A stretch of 64,000 nucleotides of DNA, taken from contig JBDWUA010000008.1 of the NCBI GenBank assembly GCA_039984715.1, positions 62,001-126,000 of the forward strand, in the 5' to 3' direction. This document shows, piece after piece, positions 33,267 to 42,320 of the stretch (position 1 is its first letter; every line of letters begins with the position of its first letter). The notes below the pieces were generated by a model. That model was given only the letters and a program-made list of their open reading frames with translations. It was not told the origin of the DNA and ran no database searches. A program made the position numbers and the translations under genes. Source of the stretch: JABSSA01 sp039984715 (GTDB lineage: Bacteria > Pseudomonadota > Alphaproteobacteria > Rhodobacterales > Rhodobacteraceae).

Positions 33267-33764
33267 ATGTCTTTGACCTATATGGCAGCGCTTTGGTTTA
33301 TTCCATTTGTGCTGCCAATTTGCTTTTATGTGATCTTCACAGACATGCGTGAGATGCGCATCACCAATCAGGCGGTGATCCTTCTTGCACTGGTGTTTGT
33401 CGTAATTGGGCCGTTTGCTCTGCCCTTTGACGTATATCTGTGGCGGCTGTTAAACATGTTCATCGTCCTGATCGCCGGTATCATTCTGAATGCCGCAGGC
33501 GCGATGGGGGCCGGAGATTCCAAATTCATCGCAGCGGCAGCCCCCTATGTCGCATTGGGCGATCTGCGTCTGTTGATGGGATTATTCTCTGCTGCATTGC
33601 TTGGCGCGTTCTTTACACATCAAGGCATCAAACGTACCCCTCTCAGAAATGTTGCCCCTCATTGGATCAGCTGGGAACGATCAAAATTCCCGATGGGGTT
33701 GGCACTGGGATTCAGTTTGTCGCTTTATCTGGGTTTGGGGCTGTTCTTTGGTGCCGCTTCCTGA
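33267..33764 (+). CDS. cpaA: Prepilin peptidase CpaA/TadV (A24 family)
   Basis: Protein of 165 residues with four or five membrane helices. Its two catalytic aspartates lie in FTDMREMRITNQAV and GAMGAGDSKFIAAAAPYV (the GxGD motif). It cleaves the leaders of the two Flp-type pilins after Gly14. It begins six bases after the second TPR lipoprotein gene and is the last recognised core Tad gene. Confidence 0.92.
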   Translation: MSLTYMAALWFIPFVLPICFYVIFTDMREMRITNQAVILLALVFVVIGPFALPFDVYLWRLLNMFIVLIAGIILNAAGAMGAGDSKFIAAAAPYVALGDLRLLMGLFSAALLGAFFTHQGIKRTPLRNVAPHWISWERSKFPMGLALGFSLSLYLGLGLFFGAAS

Positions 33765-33885
33765 ATGGAAACGCATTTGCATCCGGCGAATGAAACGTTC
33801 GGGGTCACTTTACAGCCATATTGATGCCTAGAAATCTTGGTAGCTGTCGCGCGCGTACGAGCAGAGCAGACCGAGGCAAAAAACA

Positions 33886-35193
33886 ATGAATATGCAAACT
33901 ACGACCATCGTTGCACCCAAGGCCCCTAAGCGTCTTGAAGAGATGCAACTTCCCACCGTGATGATGCGCGACATTCTCCTAAAGACGATGTTTCGCAAAA
34001 GTCTCGAAATGGTTTCTGACTTGTCCCATGCCATGTGCATCCCAATTCCGGTTGTTCAGGAATTGGTTGATATGTGCCGTGATCAGCGCCTTATGGAAGC
34101 GACAGGTACGTTGAATGCCAATAATGGCAACGAAATGGGATATCAGCTAACAGATGCCGGGAAATCTCGGGCGTTGGATGCTTTGGCCCAATCCGAATAT
34201 TTTGGACCGATGCCGGTCCCCCTGCCCGTCTATGCCGAACAGGTAAAACGCCAGTCTATTCGAAACATTCAGGTCACCCGCGCGCAATTGGTTTCGGCGA
34301 TGGGTCACCTCATTCTGCCAGACAGCCTTTTGGGCCACCTTGGGCCAGCGGTCAGCGCCGGTCGATCTGTTCTGATGTACGGGCCTCCCGGAAACGGTAA
34401 GTCGTCTATTTCAAACGGTATTCGCGATGCATTGGGTGATTTTGTCTATGTGCCGCACGCCATTGAATATTCGGGACAGGTGATCACGGTCTTTGACCCG
34501 ATTGTGCACAACACCGCAGAAGCCGAAGAACAGGATCCAAATTCGTTGCGTCGTGTCGTTCCCCATGATCAACGGTACGAAAAATGCGAACGCCCCACGG
34601 TGATCACCGGTGGTGAACTTTCTTTGGACATGCTCGATCTTGTTTATAACCCCACGGCCCGGACGTATCAGGCCCCTTTGCAGTTGAAATCAACTGGTGG
34701 CATCTTCATCGTTGATGACCTTGGACGTCAGGCAGAACCGCCGCAGAAACTGGTCAACCGTTGGATTGTTCCGCTTGAAGAATCCAAGGATATTCTGGCC
34801 CTGCAATCGGGTGAAAAATTCGAAGTTCCTTTCGATACACTCGTGATCTTTTCGACCAACTTCCACCCGAACGAAATCTTCGATACTGCTGCTTTGCGTC
34901 GGATTTTCTTCAAAATCAAAATTGATGGCCCGAACCAGGAAAACTATCTAAAGATTTTCGCCATGGTTGCCAAGAAACGTGGAATGCCGCTGGACGAAGC
35001 TGCTCTGGTCCATCTATTAAAGGTTAAATATCCAACAATCGACAACGTCTATGCGAACTATCAGCCTATATTCTTGATTGATCAGATGATTGCTATTTGC
35101 GAATTTGAAGGAATCCCGAACCAGATGTCCCCTGAACTGGTTGATCGAGCGTGGGCGAACATGTTCGTGAAGGACGAACATATCGTGAAATGA
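33886..35193 (+). CDS. AAA+ ATPase with N-terminal winged-helix-like domain, linked to the Tad locus
   Basis: Protein of 435 residues. Residues about 20-105 look like a winged helix (DILLKTMFRKSLEM, VQELVDMCRDQRLM, GYQLTDAGKSRALDAL). The AAA+ core follows: Walker A GPPGNGKS at 166-173, Walker B IFIVDD at 273-278, sensor-1 asparagine in FSTNFHPNE, and an arginine finger candidate LRRIFF near 338-339. The family is known in proteobacterial tad regions but has no assigned role. It lies 121 bases after the prepilin peptidase gene on the same strand, and its stop codon overlaps the next start (ATGA). DNA or protein remodelling linked to pilus control is inferred only from domains and position. Confidence 0.82.
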   Translation: MNMQTTTIVAPKAPKRLEEMQLPTVMMRDILLKTMFRKSLEMVSDLSHAMCIPIPVVQELVDMCRDQRLMEATGTLNANNGNEMGYQLTDAGKSRALDALAQSEYFGPMPVPLPVYAEQVKRQSIRNIQVTRAQLVSAMGHLILPDSLLGHLGPAVSAGRSVLMYGPPGNGKSSISNGIRDALGDFVYVPHAIEYSGQVITVFDPIVHNTAEAEEQDPNSLRRVVPHDQRYEKCERPTVITGGELSLDMLDLVYNPTARTYQAPLQLKSTGGIFIVDDLGRQAEPPQKLVNRWIVPLEESKDILALQSGEKFEVPFDTLVIFSTNFHPNEIFDTAALRRIFFKIKIDGPNQENYLKIFAMVAKKRGMPLDEAALVHLLKVKYPTIDNVYANYQPIFLIDQMIAICEFEGIPNQMSPELVDRAWANMFVKDEHIVK

Positions 35194-35966
35194 TAGGCGT
35201 TGCGGGATGTGGACGAATAGGAACGTCCCTGCTTGAGGCTTTATTGGAAGCCGGTGCACATGCAGCCGGCTTCGATATTCTGACGCAATCCCATGCAGTT
35301 ATCACAACTGACATCGAACAATTTGCGTCCTCTTTGCGCACGCTTTTCATCGTTGTTGGTGATGCGTCAGATGTCGAAGCCTTGCTTTTTGACACCCAAG
35401 CCTTGTTGCGACATGCATCAGAGTTACAACAAATCATCCTATGTACGTCAGTGTCACAAGGGTATGTTCATTCAGTTCGCGACCGCATTTCCAATGACGT
35501 CCAACTTGTGGATGCCGCAATTGTCGGGTCCGTGCGCGATGCAGAAAACCGCATGCTAACCTTTCTGTTGGGCGGTTCGGACGACGACATTGACGAGGTC
35601 ATCCCGTTACTTTCCATGATTGGGAAATCTTTTTACCGAGTTGGCGATTTGGGCATGGGCATGCAGGTAAATGGATACAGTGCGATGATGTCCGCCTGCC
35701 AAACTGCCATGACTCATCTGGCATTGGATTGGGGCAGAACTGCTGGCCTACAGGACACTCAATTGCTCGATATTTTGGTAAACAATTCGAACCCTTTGAC
35801 CCAAGATATTATCGTAAATATCCGAGAAGGATATACGCAAGACAACCAAATCGGAATGCAAGTCAGAAACCTTGCCGCTGCAATCGAAAACGCACCTAAA
35901 CCGGGTGATGTTGCCATTCCTCAATCGGTTTTGAATTACCTACGAAATCTCAAACCACAATCTTGA
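35190..35966 (+). CDS. Hydroxyacid-dehydrogenase-like Rossmann protein lacking the catalytic lysine
   Basis: Protein of 258 residues translationally coupled to the AAA+ gene by a 4-bp overlap. The N-terminus has an intact dinucleotide loop (GVAGCGRIGTSL, GxGxxG at 6-11). The layout follows the 3-hydroxyisobutyrate/6-phosphogluconate dehydrogenase family: LVDAAIVGSVRDAENRMLTF where the substrate loop DAPVSGG is expected, then GMGMQVNGY where the family has GxGxxxK. The catalytic lysine position is Asn161. It probably binds NAD(P) but is not a standard dehydrogenase; a sensor or regulatory partner of the ATPase is an inference. The start at 35151 is rejected because it overlaps the ATPase gene too far. 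Confidence 0.75.
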   Translation: MIGVAGCGRIGTSLLEALLEAGAHAAGFDILTQSHAVITTDIEQFASSLRTLFIVVGDASDVEALLFDTQALLRHASELQQIILCTSVSQGYVHSVRDRISNDVQLVDAAIVGSVRDAENRMLTFLLGGSDDDIDEVIPLLSMIGKSFYRVGDLGMGMQVNGYSAMMSACQTAMTHLALDWGRTAGLQDTQLLDILVNNSNPLTQDIIVNIREGYTQDNQIGMQVRNLAAAIENAPKPGDVAIPQSVLNYLRNLKPQS

Positions 35967-36004
35967 GTGTTTGACGCGGTCGTTTCCTGCGATACCACAG
36001 GCTT

Positions 36005-38416
36005 ATGCAGACGCTTCCCTCACTTTTTGAAAAATGGTTTGCCGATCGGGGATGGCACATACATCCGCATCAGCAAGACATGCTTGACCGCGCCAACGAA
36101 CCCGCGTTGCTTTTGATTGCCCCTACGGGTGGTGGTAAGACTCTCGCGGGCTTTCTGCCTACTTTGGTCGATTTGTCTATGGTCCCGCACAAAGGGCTAC
36201 ACACGCTTTATGTGTCTCCGCTCAAGGCGCTGGCCGCAGATATCAAACGCAACCTGCGCACACCTGTGGACGACATGCAGCTTGATATTCGGATCGAGGA
36301 TCGAACCGGAGATACTTCTGCGACGCAAAAGAAACGCCAACGTGCTGACCCACCACACATCTTGCTGACGACACCAGAAAGCCTCGCGTTATTAACAAGT
36401 TACGATGACGCCCCTCGAATGTTTTCTGGCCTGAAGCGGGTGATCGTTGATGAAATCCATGCCTTGGCGGAATCCAAACGCGGCGATCAGTTAATGCTTG
36501 CCCTTGGTCGACTTCAAAACATCTGTCCGGATTTAAAGCGTGTCGGGTTGTCTGCAACTGTCGAAGATCCTGCCGCCATTGCAAACACTCTGGCCCGGCA
36601 TCCTGATCCCTGCGCAATTCTGCATGCTGATCCTGGCCCCGCGCCTGATATCTCGATGCTCGTGACCGACGAACCGCCACCATGGTCTGGCGGGGGTGCA
36701 AAATACGCCATCTCTGCGGTTTTGGATCGGGTCCGCCAACACAAAACCACGCTGATCTTTCACAATACCCGCGCGCAAGCTGAGCTGTTTTTTCACAACA
36801 TTTGGCTGGCCAATGACGACGCCTTGCCGATCGGGATTCATCACGGTTCACTGGATCGCCAGCAACGTGAAAAGGTCGAAAATGCCATGGTGCTTGGGCA
36901 GTTGCGTGCCATCGTGTGCACCGGTTCGCTTGATCTGGGCATCGATTGGGGCGACGTCGACTTGGTCATCCAGATCGGTGCCCCCAAGAACGTCAAACGT
37001 TTGGTTCAACGCATTGGGCGCGCCAATCATCGATACAACGCACCCTCTAAGGCATTGTTAGTACCGGCTAATCGGTTTGAAGTGGTGGAATGCGTCGCCG
37101 CATTAGACGCTGTGCGCGAAGGCGCGCTTGACGGTGACCCACGTGGGCGCGGACCACGGGATGTGCTGTGCCAACACATTCTATTGACCGCCTGTGCGGA
37201 GCCGTTTGACGCCGATGTGTTGTTTGACGAGGTCACCAGCGTTGGCGCGTATGCGGCCCTAACCCGGCAAGAATTCGATGCGTGTTTGACGTTCTGCGCG
37301 ACAGGTGGATATGCCTTGCGGGCCTATGATCAGTGGCAGCGATTGTTGCAGCGCCCCGACGGGTTTTGGCAATTGCGCGACCCGCGGCGTGCGCAACGAA
37401 TCCGCATGAATATCGGCACGATCCAAGACACCGACACGTTGAAAGTCAGGCTAAAAAACCGGCGTGGCGGTAAGCCGTTAGGCGAAGTGGAGGAAGGGTT
37501 TGCGGCGTCTCTTTCCGTGGGTGATACGTTCCTGATTGGGGGGCAAATCGTGCGTTATGAAGGTCTGCGCGAAATGACGGTCGAAGTCTCAAGACGTGCG
37601 GACAAGAAACCCAAGATCGCGACGTTTTCGGGCACAAAATTCGCAACGTCCACGCAGCTTTCGGCACGCATTGTTCAGATGTTTCAAAAGGATAACTGGC
37701 CCGAGTTGCCTGACCACACCGCAGAATGGCTGGCCCTGCAACGCAGCCGATCCAAACTGCCCGAACCGGGTCGTTTGTTGATCGAAAGCTTTCCCCACGA
37801 TGCGCGCCACCATACCGTTGTGTATGGCTTTGCGGGACGCAACGCGCAGCAAACGCTGGGCCTGTTGCTGACCAAACGGTTGGAAGAACTGGGCCTGAAC
37901 CCTTTGGCGTTTGTGGCCACCGATTATGCCACGCTGATCTGGGGGTTGGACAGCATCACCGACCCTGCCCCTTTGTTTGATATCAATGCGTTACGCGACG
38001 AATTAGACACTTGGCTGGCCGGAAATGCGGTGATGAAACGCACCTTTCGTGCCTCGGCCACCATTGCGGGTTTGATCGAACGCAACCTGCCTCAAGCGCG
38101 TAAAACCGGGCGGCAAACGACGTTCTCGTCCGACATCTTGTATGACACGCTGGCCAAGTACGATCCGGACCATCTGATGCTGCAAATCACCCGCGAAGAA
38201 GCCCTGCGCGGATTGGTGGATTTTGGCCGCATAGAAGAGATGATGACGCGTGTGGGTGGACGTATCGACCACATGATCCTTGACCGGATCACGCCGCTGG
38301 CGGCACCGTTATTTTTGGAAATGGGGCGTGTGCCGATCAAGGGTATGGCCGAGGAACGATTGCTGGCCGAAGAAGCCGCGCGACTGATGGCTGAGACGCT
38401 GAAAACCGCGACCTGA
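36005..38416 (+). CDS. Ligase-associated DNA damage response DEXH-box helicase (Lhr-type)
   Basis: Protein of 803 residues. It is a superfamily 2 helicase with Walker A APTGGGKTLAGFLP, motif Ia, DEIHALAESKRGDQL (motif II), LSATVEDPAAIA (motif III), and the C-terminal helicase half with CTGSLDLGIDWGDVDLVIQIG and QRIGRANHRY (motif VI). An Lhr-core domain follows. This helicase type is usually encoded beside an ATP-dependent ligase, an exonuclease or the PdeM nuclease. Here PdeM is found 6.3 kb downstream with unrelated genes in between. Confidence 0.92.
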   Translation: MQTLPSLFEKWFADRGWHIHPHQQDMLDRANEPALLLIAPTGGGKTLAGFLPTLVDLSMVPHKGLHTLYVSPLKALAADIKRNLRTPVDDMQLDIRIEDRTGDTSATQKKRQRADPPHILLTTPESLALLTSYDDAPRMFSGLKRVIVDEIHALAESKRGDQLMLALGRLQNICPDLKRVGLSATVEDPAAIANTLARHPDPCAILHADPGPAPDISMLVTDEPPPWSGGGAKYAISAVLDRVRQHKTTLIFHNTRAQAELFFHNIWLANDDALPIGIHHGSLDRQQREKVENAMVLGQLRAIVCTGSLDLGIDWGDVDLVIQIGAPKNVKRLVQRIGRANHRYNAPSKALLVPANRFEVVECVAALDAVREGALDGDPRGRGPRDVLCQHILLTACAEPFDADVLFDEVTSVGAYAALTRQEFDACLTFCATGGYALRAYDQWQRLLQRPDGFWQLRDPRRAQRIRMNIGTIQDTDTLKVRLKNRRGGKPLGEVEEGFAASLSVGDTFLIGGQIVRYEGLREMTVEVSRRADKKPKIATFSGTKFATSTQLSARIVQMFQKDNWPELPDHTAEWLALQRSRSKLPEPGRLLIESFPHDARHHTVVYGFAGRNAQQTLGLLLTKRLEELGLNPLAFVATDYATLIWGLDSITDPAPLFDINALRDELDTWLAGNAVMKRTFRASATIAGLIERNLPQARKTGRQTTFSSDILYDTLAKYDPDHLMLQITREEALRGLVDFGRIEEMMTRVGGRIDHMILDRITPLAAPLFLEMGRVPIKGMAEERLLAEEAARLMAETLKTAT

Positions 38417-38487
38417 CTACGACTGGCGCCACATTTATGAACGCAGCGTACGGTGGCATATTGCAGCCAAAGACAGCGTTCAAGCCC

Positions 38488-38575
38488 GAAAGCCGTCTTT
38501 CACGTGCGTCCAAATCAACCTGTTTCGGGGGGCATGACCTGAAAGCCTGCTTTCAGCGCCCAAAGCCAGCTTTCA
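38488..38575. repeat. Cluster of three short AAAGCC-NN-CTTTC palindromes
   Basis: GAAAGCCGTCTTTC (38488-38501), TGAAAGCCTGCTTTCA (38540-38555) and AAAGCCAGCTTTCA (38562-38575) share AAAGCC-N2-CTTTCA and each can fold into a tiny hairpin. They lie in the 200-bp gap between the helicase gene and the converging STAND gene. A short reading frame through them is not convincing. Confidence 0.5.
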
Positions 38576-38618
38576 CAAAATGCGGGCTCGCCCAAAGCGT
38601 TGCGCATATTTATTTGCG

Positions 38619-41060
38619 TTAACCTGTTGGGGCCGCTGTTAACTGCGCCTTTACGTTTTCAATCGCTGCAACCAGTTTTTCATGGAATGCCTGCGGGTCT
38701 GGTTCAAACTGCCTGGCGTTGAATGCATAGCTGGCTTCTTGGGTGACCCAATTCCACGCTTCAATCGGTTTTCCATCGTCGCGCATTTGCGTCACTTTCT
38801 GCCTTAGACTGTTAGACAGCGCATCCAATGTTTGTTGCGATATGTCGCCATCGATACCGGTAGCCGCCATCATCGATCTGATCTTGGTTACACCCCAGTG
38901 TTGATGTTCGTCCGCCATTTGCGCATAGGTTTTGAACAGCGCCTCGTAAACCGCTTGGGCCGACATGTCATTCGCCTGCCCCAAGTCGAAAGCTGCTTGA
39001 ACGCTTCGAATGGTCGTCGGTTGGTCGGGCCCCAAAATATCCACACGCGCAATTGCCCCCCGCGACATCAGATCAAACGCTTCTTCGGTGTCGGATGATA
39101 TCCAACGCACAGCGGAATTGTGAAAATCTAGTGCGGTGTATGGATGGAAAATTCCCAAACTGGCAAGACTGCGGTCAAGGGCGGTTTGCTTCGCCTCTGC
39201 CTCTTTCATGCGCAGGTCATCGATATTCGCATGATCCGGATCAGCCTGTGCCCATGCGCCGTAGTATACGCCGAGATTACGAAAATCCGTTATTGTATCT
39301 GGATGTGTTGGGCCAAGGCTGGCCTCGTCAATCGATTTGGCTTGCAACATCAATTCCACGGCTTTCGAGAATTGTTTTTTGGCCCGAAACACACCCGCGA
39401 TGTTGTTGAGCGTTACGGCATAGCTTGGATGGTTTGGCCCGATATCTTCTAACCCACCTCTCATTTCCAGAACGCGTTCGTAAACCGCCAATGCGGCGTC
39501 AAGATTATCGAGGTCTTGGAGAAACCCCGCTTGATTGTTCAGCGATGCAGCGAGGCTTTCACTGTTTGGGGCAAGGACTTCGTTAATTTCGACAGATGCG
39601 TCGGCGAAGTCCTGATCACTGGCCTGCGCCCACCGATTCATCGCAAAGGTAGACAGTTGATGGAAAAATCTGGCTGCGGCCGCGTTTTGAACCCCGACTT
39701 GCATCATTGCGCGCCCCTGATCCAACAGTCGTTGAAAGTGTCCCCATGTGTTGGGATCGTCGGCTTGATATGGGGCAAGCGCATTTATCAGCCGCGCGGC
39801 TGTGTCACCAGACGTAATTGCCTGTTCGCCCAGCACGTCACGCCAGATTTCGCCGGTCATGCGGTGCATCGTCCACCCATCATCATCTTGTTCGATCAAT
39901 GACACCCCGGACAGGTGATCAAACCCTTGAGTGATCAACGCAGGTGTTTCCCCGGCGCGTTGCCAGAAATCGGGTAAGCCTTCATCCCATGCCGTGCTTG
40001 TCAATTGATGCGTGGCACCTTCTTGCAATCCATCCGGCCACAGATCATCGGGGTTTAGAAAGGCCAGCACCGACAGCAGGTCTTTGTCATCTTTGTCCAA
40101 TTGATCCGTAGTCATTTCCAGAACCGCGGCAAAGCTGAGCTTTTCCGGATGGCCCTTGGCGTAATCGCTGGTTTCCAGTCGGGCTTTGGTTATGTCAAAA
40201 TCGGCGATGTAATCGGCAATGCTGGTGTTGCGGTGGCCCTTTAGAAACCCCGCCGCACCGACCAGACCAAGGGGCCAAAACCCGACGCGATCCGCCAAGT
40301 TTTTCAGGTCGTTGGCGGCGCGGTTTGGCAGCAGGGATTGCAGCAATTCCAGCGCTTCGGGCGCGGTCATTTTATCGATGGTGATGCGGGTTTCGCCGTC
40401 CCAATTGGTGGATCGCGATGTAATCAGGGTGCGTATCTTGTGATCGCCTGCGATTTGATAATCGTTCAGCACTTCGGGTTGATCCGCGTTGTCATAGACC
40501 AATAGCCACGGATGACCGCTGGCCGTAATATGGTCAAACGTGTCGCGCACCACATTTGCGCGGGGACGGGTTTCGACGTTTTCGACGCCCAGTTTGCGGG
40601 CCAATTCCAGAAAGCTTTTTTGCAAGGCGTCCGCGCTGGCGGCAGCGATGACCCAAACCCCTTCGAAGCGGCTTTGGGATTGACGCGCGACCTCAATCGC
40701 GAGGGTGGTTTTGCCAAACCCACCTGCGCCGGTGATCGTGGCCTGCACCACGGTCGCCTTGCGTTCATCAAGCAAGCGTTGGATGTCGGAGATTTTATCC
40801 GAGCGGCCAACAAATCGTTTTGGCGCAGGTTGGTGGGCCAGATTGCTGTGTTTTGGCCAATCCTTGTGTTCGGTCAGGGTGGACCATTTTTTGCTAACGA
40901 TTTGCCCCGCCTTACGTGTGCGGTACCAAATCCAAATGATAACGCTTAACAAAAGTGCAATCACTGAAAGCAGTTCTAACAGTGATAATCCGAGCCCGCA
41001 CACATCGGCTAAGTACCAAGAGCCGTCGGCATTCTGAAAACAAGCTCGTAAAAAATCCAT
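38619..41060 (-). CDS. Membrane-anchored STAND (NB-ARC-like) NTPase with TPR repeats
   Basis: Protein of 813 residues. A membrane helix at about 26-46 (LLELLSVIALLLSVIIWIWY) is followed by a basic segment and the linker KRFVGRSDKISDIQRLLDER, typical before NB-ARC domains. The NTPase has the P-loop GAGGFGKTT at 111-119, Walker B LLVYDNADQPEV, the RTLITSRS sensor and the winged-helix region (GFWPLGLVGAAGFLKG). The C-terminal half holds kinesin-light-chain-type TPRs with the GPNHPSYAVTLNNIAGVF and GPTHPDTITDFRNLGVYY pattern. STAND proteins act as ligand-triggered switches; several bacterial ones are antiphage sensors. No nuclease or TIR effector is seen, so the membrane helix may be the output. 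No partner gene is obvious. Confidence 0.85.
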   Translation of the reverse strand: MDFLRACFQNADGSWYLADVCGLGLSLLELLSVIALLLSVIIWIWYRTRKAGQIVSKKWSTLTEHKDWPKHSNLAHQPAPKRFVGRSDKISDIQRLLDERKATVVQATITGAGGFGKTTLAIEVARQSQSRFEGVWVIAAASADALQKSFLELARKLGVENVETRPRANVVRDTFDHITASGHPWLLVYDNADQPEVLNDYQIAGDHKIRTLITSRSTNWDGETRITIDKMTAPEALELLQSLLPNRAANDLKNLADRVGFWPLGLVGAAGFLKGHRNTSIADYIADFDITKARLETSDYAKGHPEKLSFAAVLEMTTDQLDKDDKDLLSVLAFLNPDDLWPDGLQEGATHQLTSTAWDEGLPDFWQRAGETPALITQGFDHLSGVSLIEQDDDGWTMHRMTGEIWRDVLGEQAITSGDTAARLINALAPYQADDPNTWGHFQRLLDQGRAMMQVGVQNAAAARFFHQLSTFAMNRWAQASDQDFADASVEINEVLAPNSESLAASLNNQAGFLQDLDNLDAALAVYERVLEMRGGLEDIGPNHPSYAVTLNNIAGVFRAKKQFSKAVELMLQAKSIDEASLGPTHPDTITDFRNLGVYYGAWAQADPDHANIDDLRMKEAEAKQTALDRSLASLGIFHPYTALDFHNSAVRWISSDTEEAFDLMSRGAIARVDILGPDQPTTIRSVQAAFDLGQANDMSAQAVYEALFKTYAQMADEHQHWGVTKIRSMMAATGIDGDISQQTLDALSNSLRQKVTQMRDDGKPIEAWNWVTQEASYAFNARQFEPDPQAFHEKLVAAIENVKAQLTAAPTG

Positions 41061-41257
41061 ACCGTACTCCCAATACCCGACGCACGATAAACGGGAGTTG
41101 TTTCATTTGTCACGTGAATTGATGGGATTGCGGCGCGCCCAAAACGGCGCATGGACGTGCCAGAATGGCCTGAAATGTTACGGTTTTAGTCAAATCCCGC
41201 GTTTAAGATTTTCTTTGTGAATGCTTGCTTATCATCCGCCCGACCCAAGAGGCGCAT

Positions 41258-42313
41258 ATGGCAGATATTGACGGCGACGCAGGCGACAACTCGATCAACG
41301 GGACGTCCTCTGACGATAACATAAAAGGCAAAGGCGGCCAGGATACACTGGATGGCAACAGCGGGGATGATACGATCTCCGGTGAGTCCGGCAATGACTC
41401 CATCGACGGTGGTGGCAACAACGATACGATTTTTGGCGGTGACGGTGATGATACGATCACCGGCGGTTCGGGCGATGATATCATCGTTGGCGGACGTGGT
41501 GACGATGTGTTGTCAGCGGGCGACTTTTCCACGACAGACACATTTGTCATTCGGGATGGGGATGGCAACGATACGATCACCGACTTTGATCCGCCAGAGC
41601 CTGATATTGTCAGGTTTGACATGGATGAAATGTCGACCTTTCAGGATGTGCTGGATCGGATCACGACGGATGGGCCGGACACGGTCATCACCTATGATAA
41701 CGGGTCGACGCTGCGTCTTCAGAATACCGATCCGGCGGACCTGACTGCGACGAATTTCGAGTTTGGCGCGGGGCCTGTGTGTTTGGGCGAAGGGACGATG
41801 ATCGACACGCCAAACGGGGCGCGCCCAATCGAAGAGCTGAAGAAGAACGATCTGGTGACGACGCTGGATCATGGACCGCAAAGCATTGTCGATGTGGTTG
41901 TTGAAACGGTGCAGTTCAGGGGTCACGATGACAGGCGCAAACCCATCTTGATCCCCAAAGGTGCTTTGGGTGCTGAGGGCCCGAACATGGATACGGTGTC
42001 ATCACCACAACATCGATTTTTGGTACATGATCAACGTACGGATCAGATGGTGCTGTTGCCCGCCATCAAGCTGACTGGCCGCAAGGGCGTCCGGCGCATG
42101 AAGGGCGTGAAGCAGATCAAATACTACAACCTGTTGATGGACCGACATGAGATCATCTTTGCCAATGGCAGCCAGGTTGAAACGCTTTTGGTATCGCCAA
42201 ACCTTGTGCCCAGATTGCGCGATTTGAAGGTCGCGTTGGACGATGAGCATGTGAAAATGGACGCTGCACGCCCCTTGTCTGATGCAGACCCACAGGTCAG
42301 TTCAGCCTCTTAG
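41258..42313 (+). CDS. RTX calcium-repeat protein with C-terminal Hint domain
   Basis: Protein of 351 residues. Residues about 8-110 are acidic nonapeptide-type RTX repeats (GDDTISGESGNDSIDGGG and similar) that fold on calcium, usually outside the cell after type I secretion. Residues about 174-320 form a Hint-like domain starting at Cys175 (CLGEGTMIDTPNGARPIEEL), with VVSSPQHRFLV-type second block (SSPQHRFLVHD). Hint domains carry out N-S acyl shift self-processing; the C-terminal His-Asn pair of inteins is not seen, but Roseobacter Hint_2 proteins commonly lack it. ATG 41258 has AGAGG upstream. The gene is divergent from the STAND gene. No secretion genes are adjacent. Confidence 0.85.
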   Translation: MADIDGDAGDNSINGTSSDDNIKGKGGQDTLDGNSGDDTISGESGNDSIDGGGNNDTIFGGDGDDTITGGSGDDIIVGGRGDDVLSAGDFSTTDTFVIRDGDGNDTITDFDPPEPDIVRFDMDEMSTFQDVLDRITTDGPDTVITYDNGSTLRLQNTDPADLTATNFEFGAGPVCLGEGTMIDTPNGARPIEELKKNDLVTTLDHGPQSIVDVVVETVQFRGHDDRRKPILIPKGALGAEGPNMDTVSSPQHRFLVHDQRTDQMVLLPAIKLTGRKGVRRMKGVKQIKYYNLLMDRHEIIFANGSQVETLLVSPNLVPRLRDLKVALDDEHVKMDAARPLSDADPQVSSAS

Positions 42314-42320
42314 GTCAGAC

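Noticed and set aside
38437..38622. A 61-residue reading frame across the short palindromes after the helicase gene
   Set aside because: No ribosome site, and the sequence is explained by the repeated AAAGCC-N2-CTTTC motifs.
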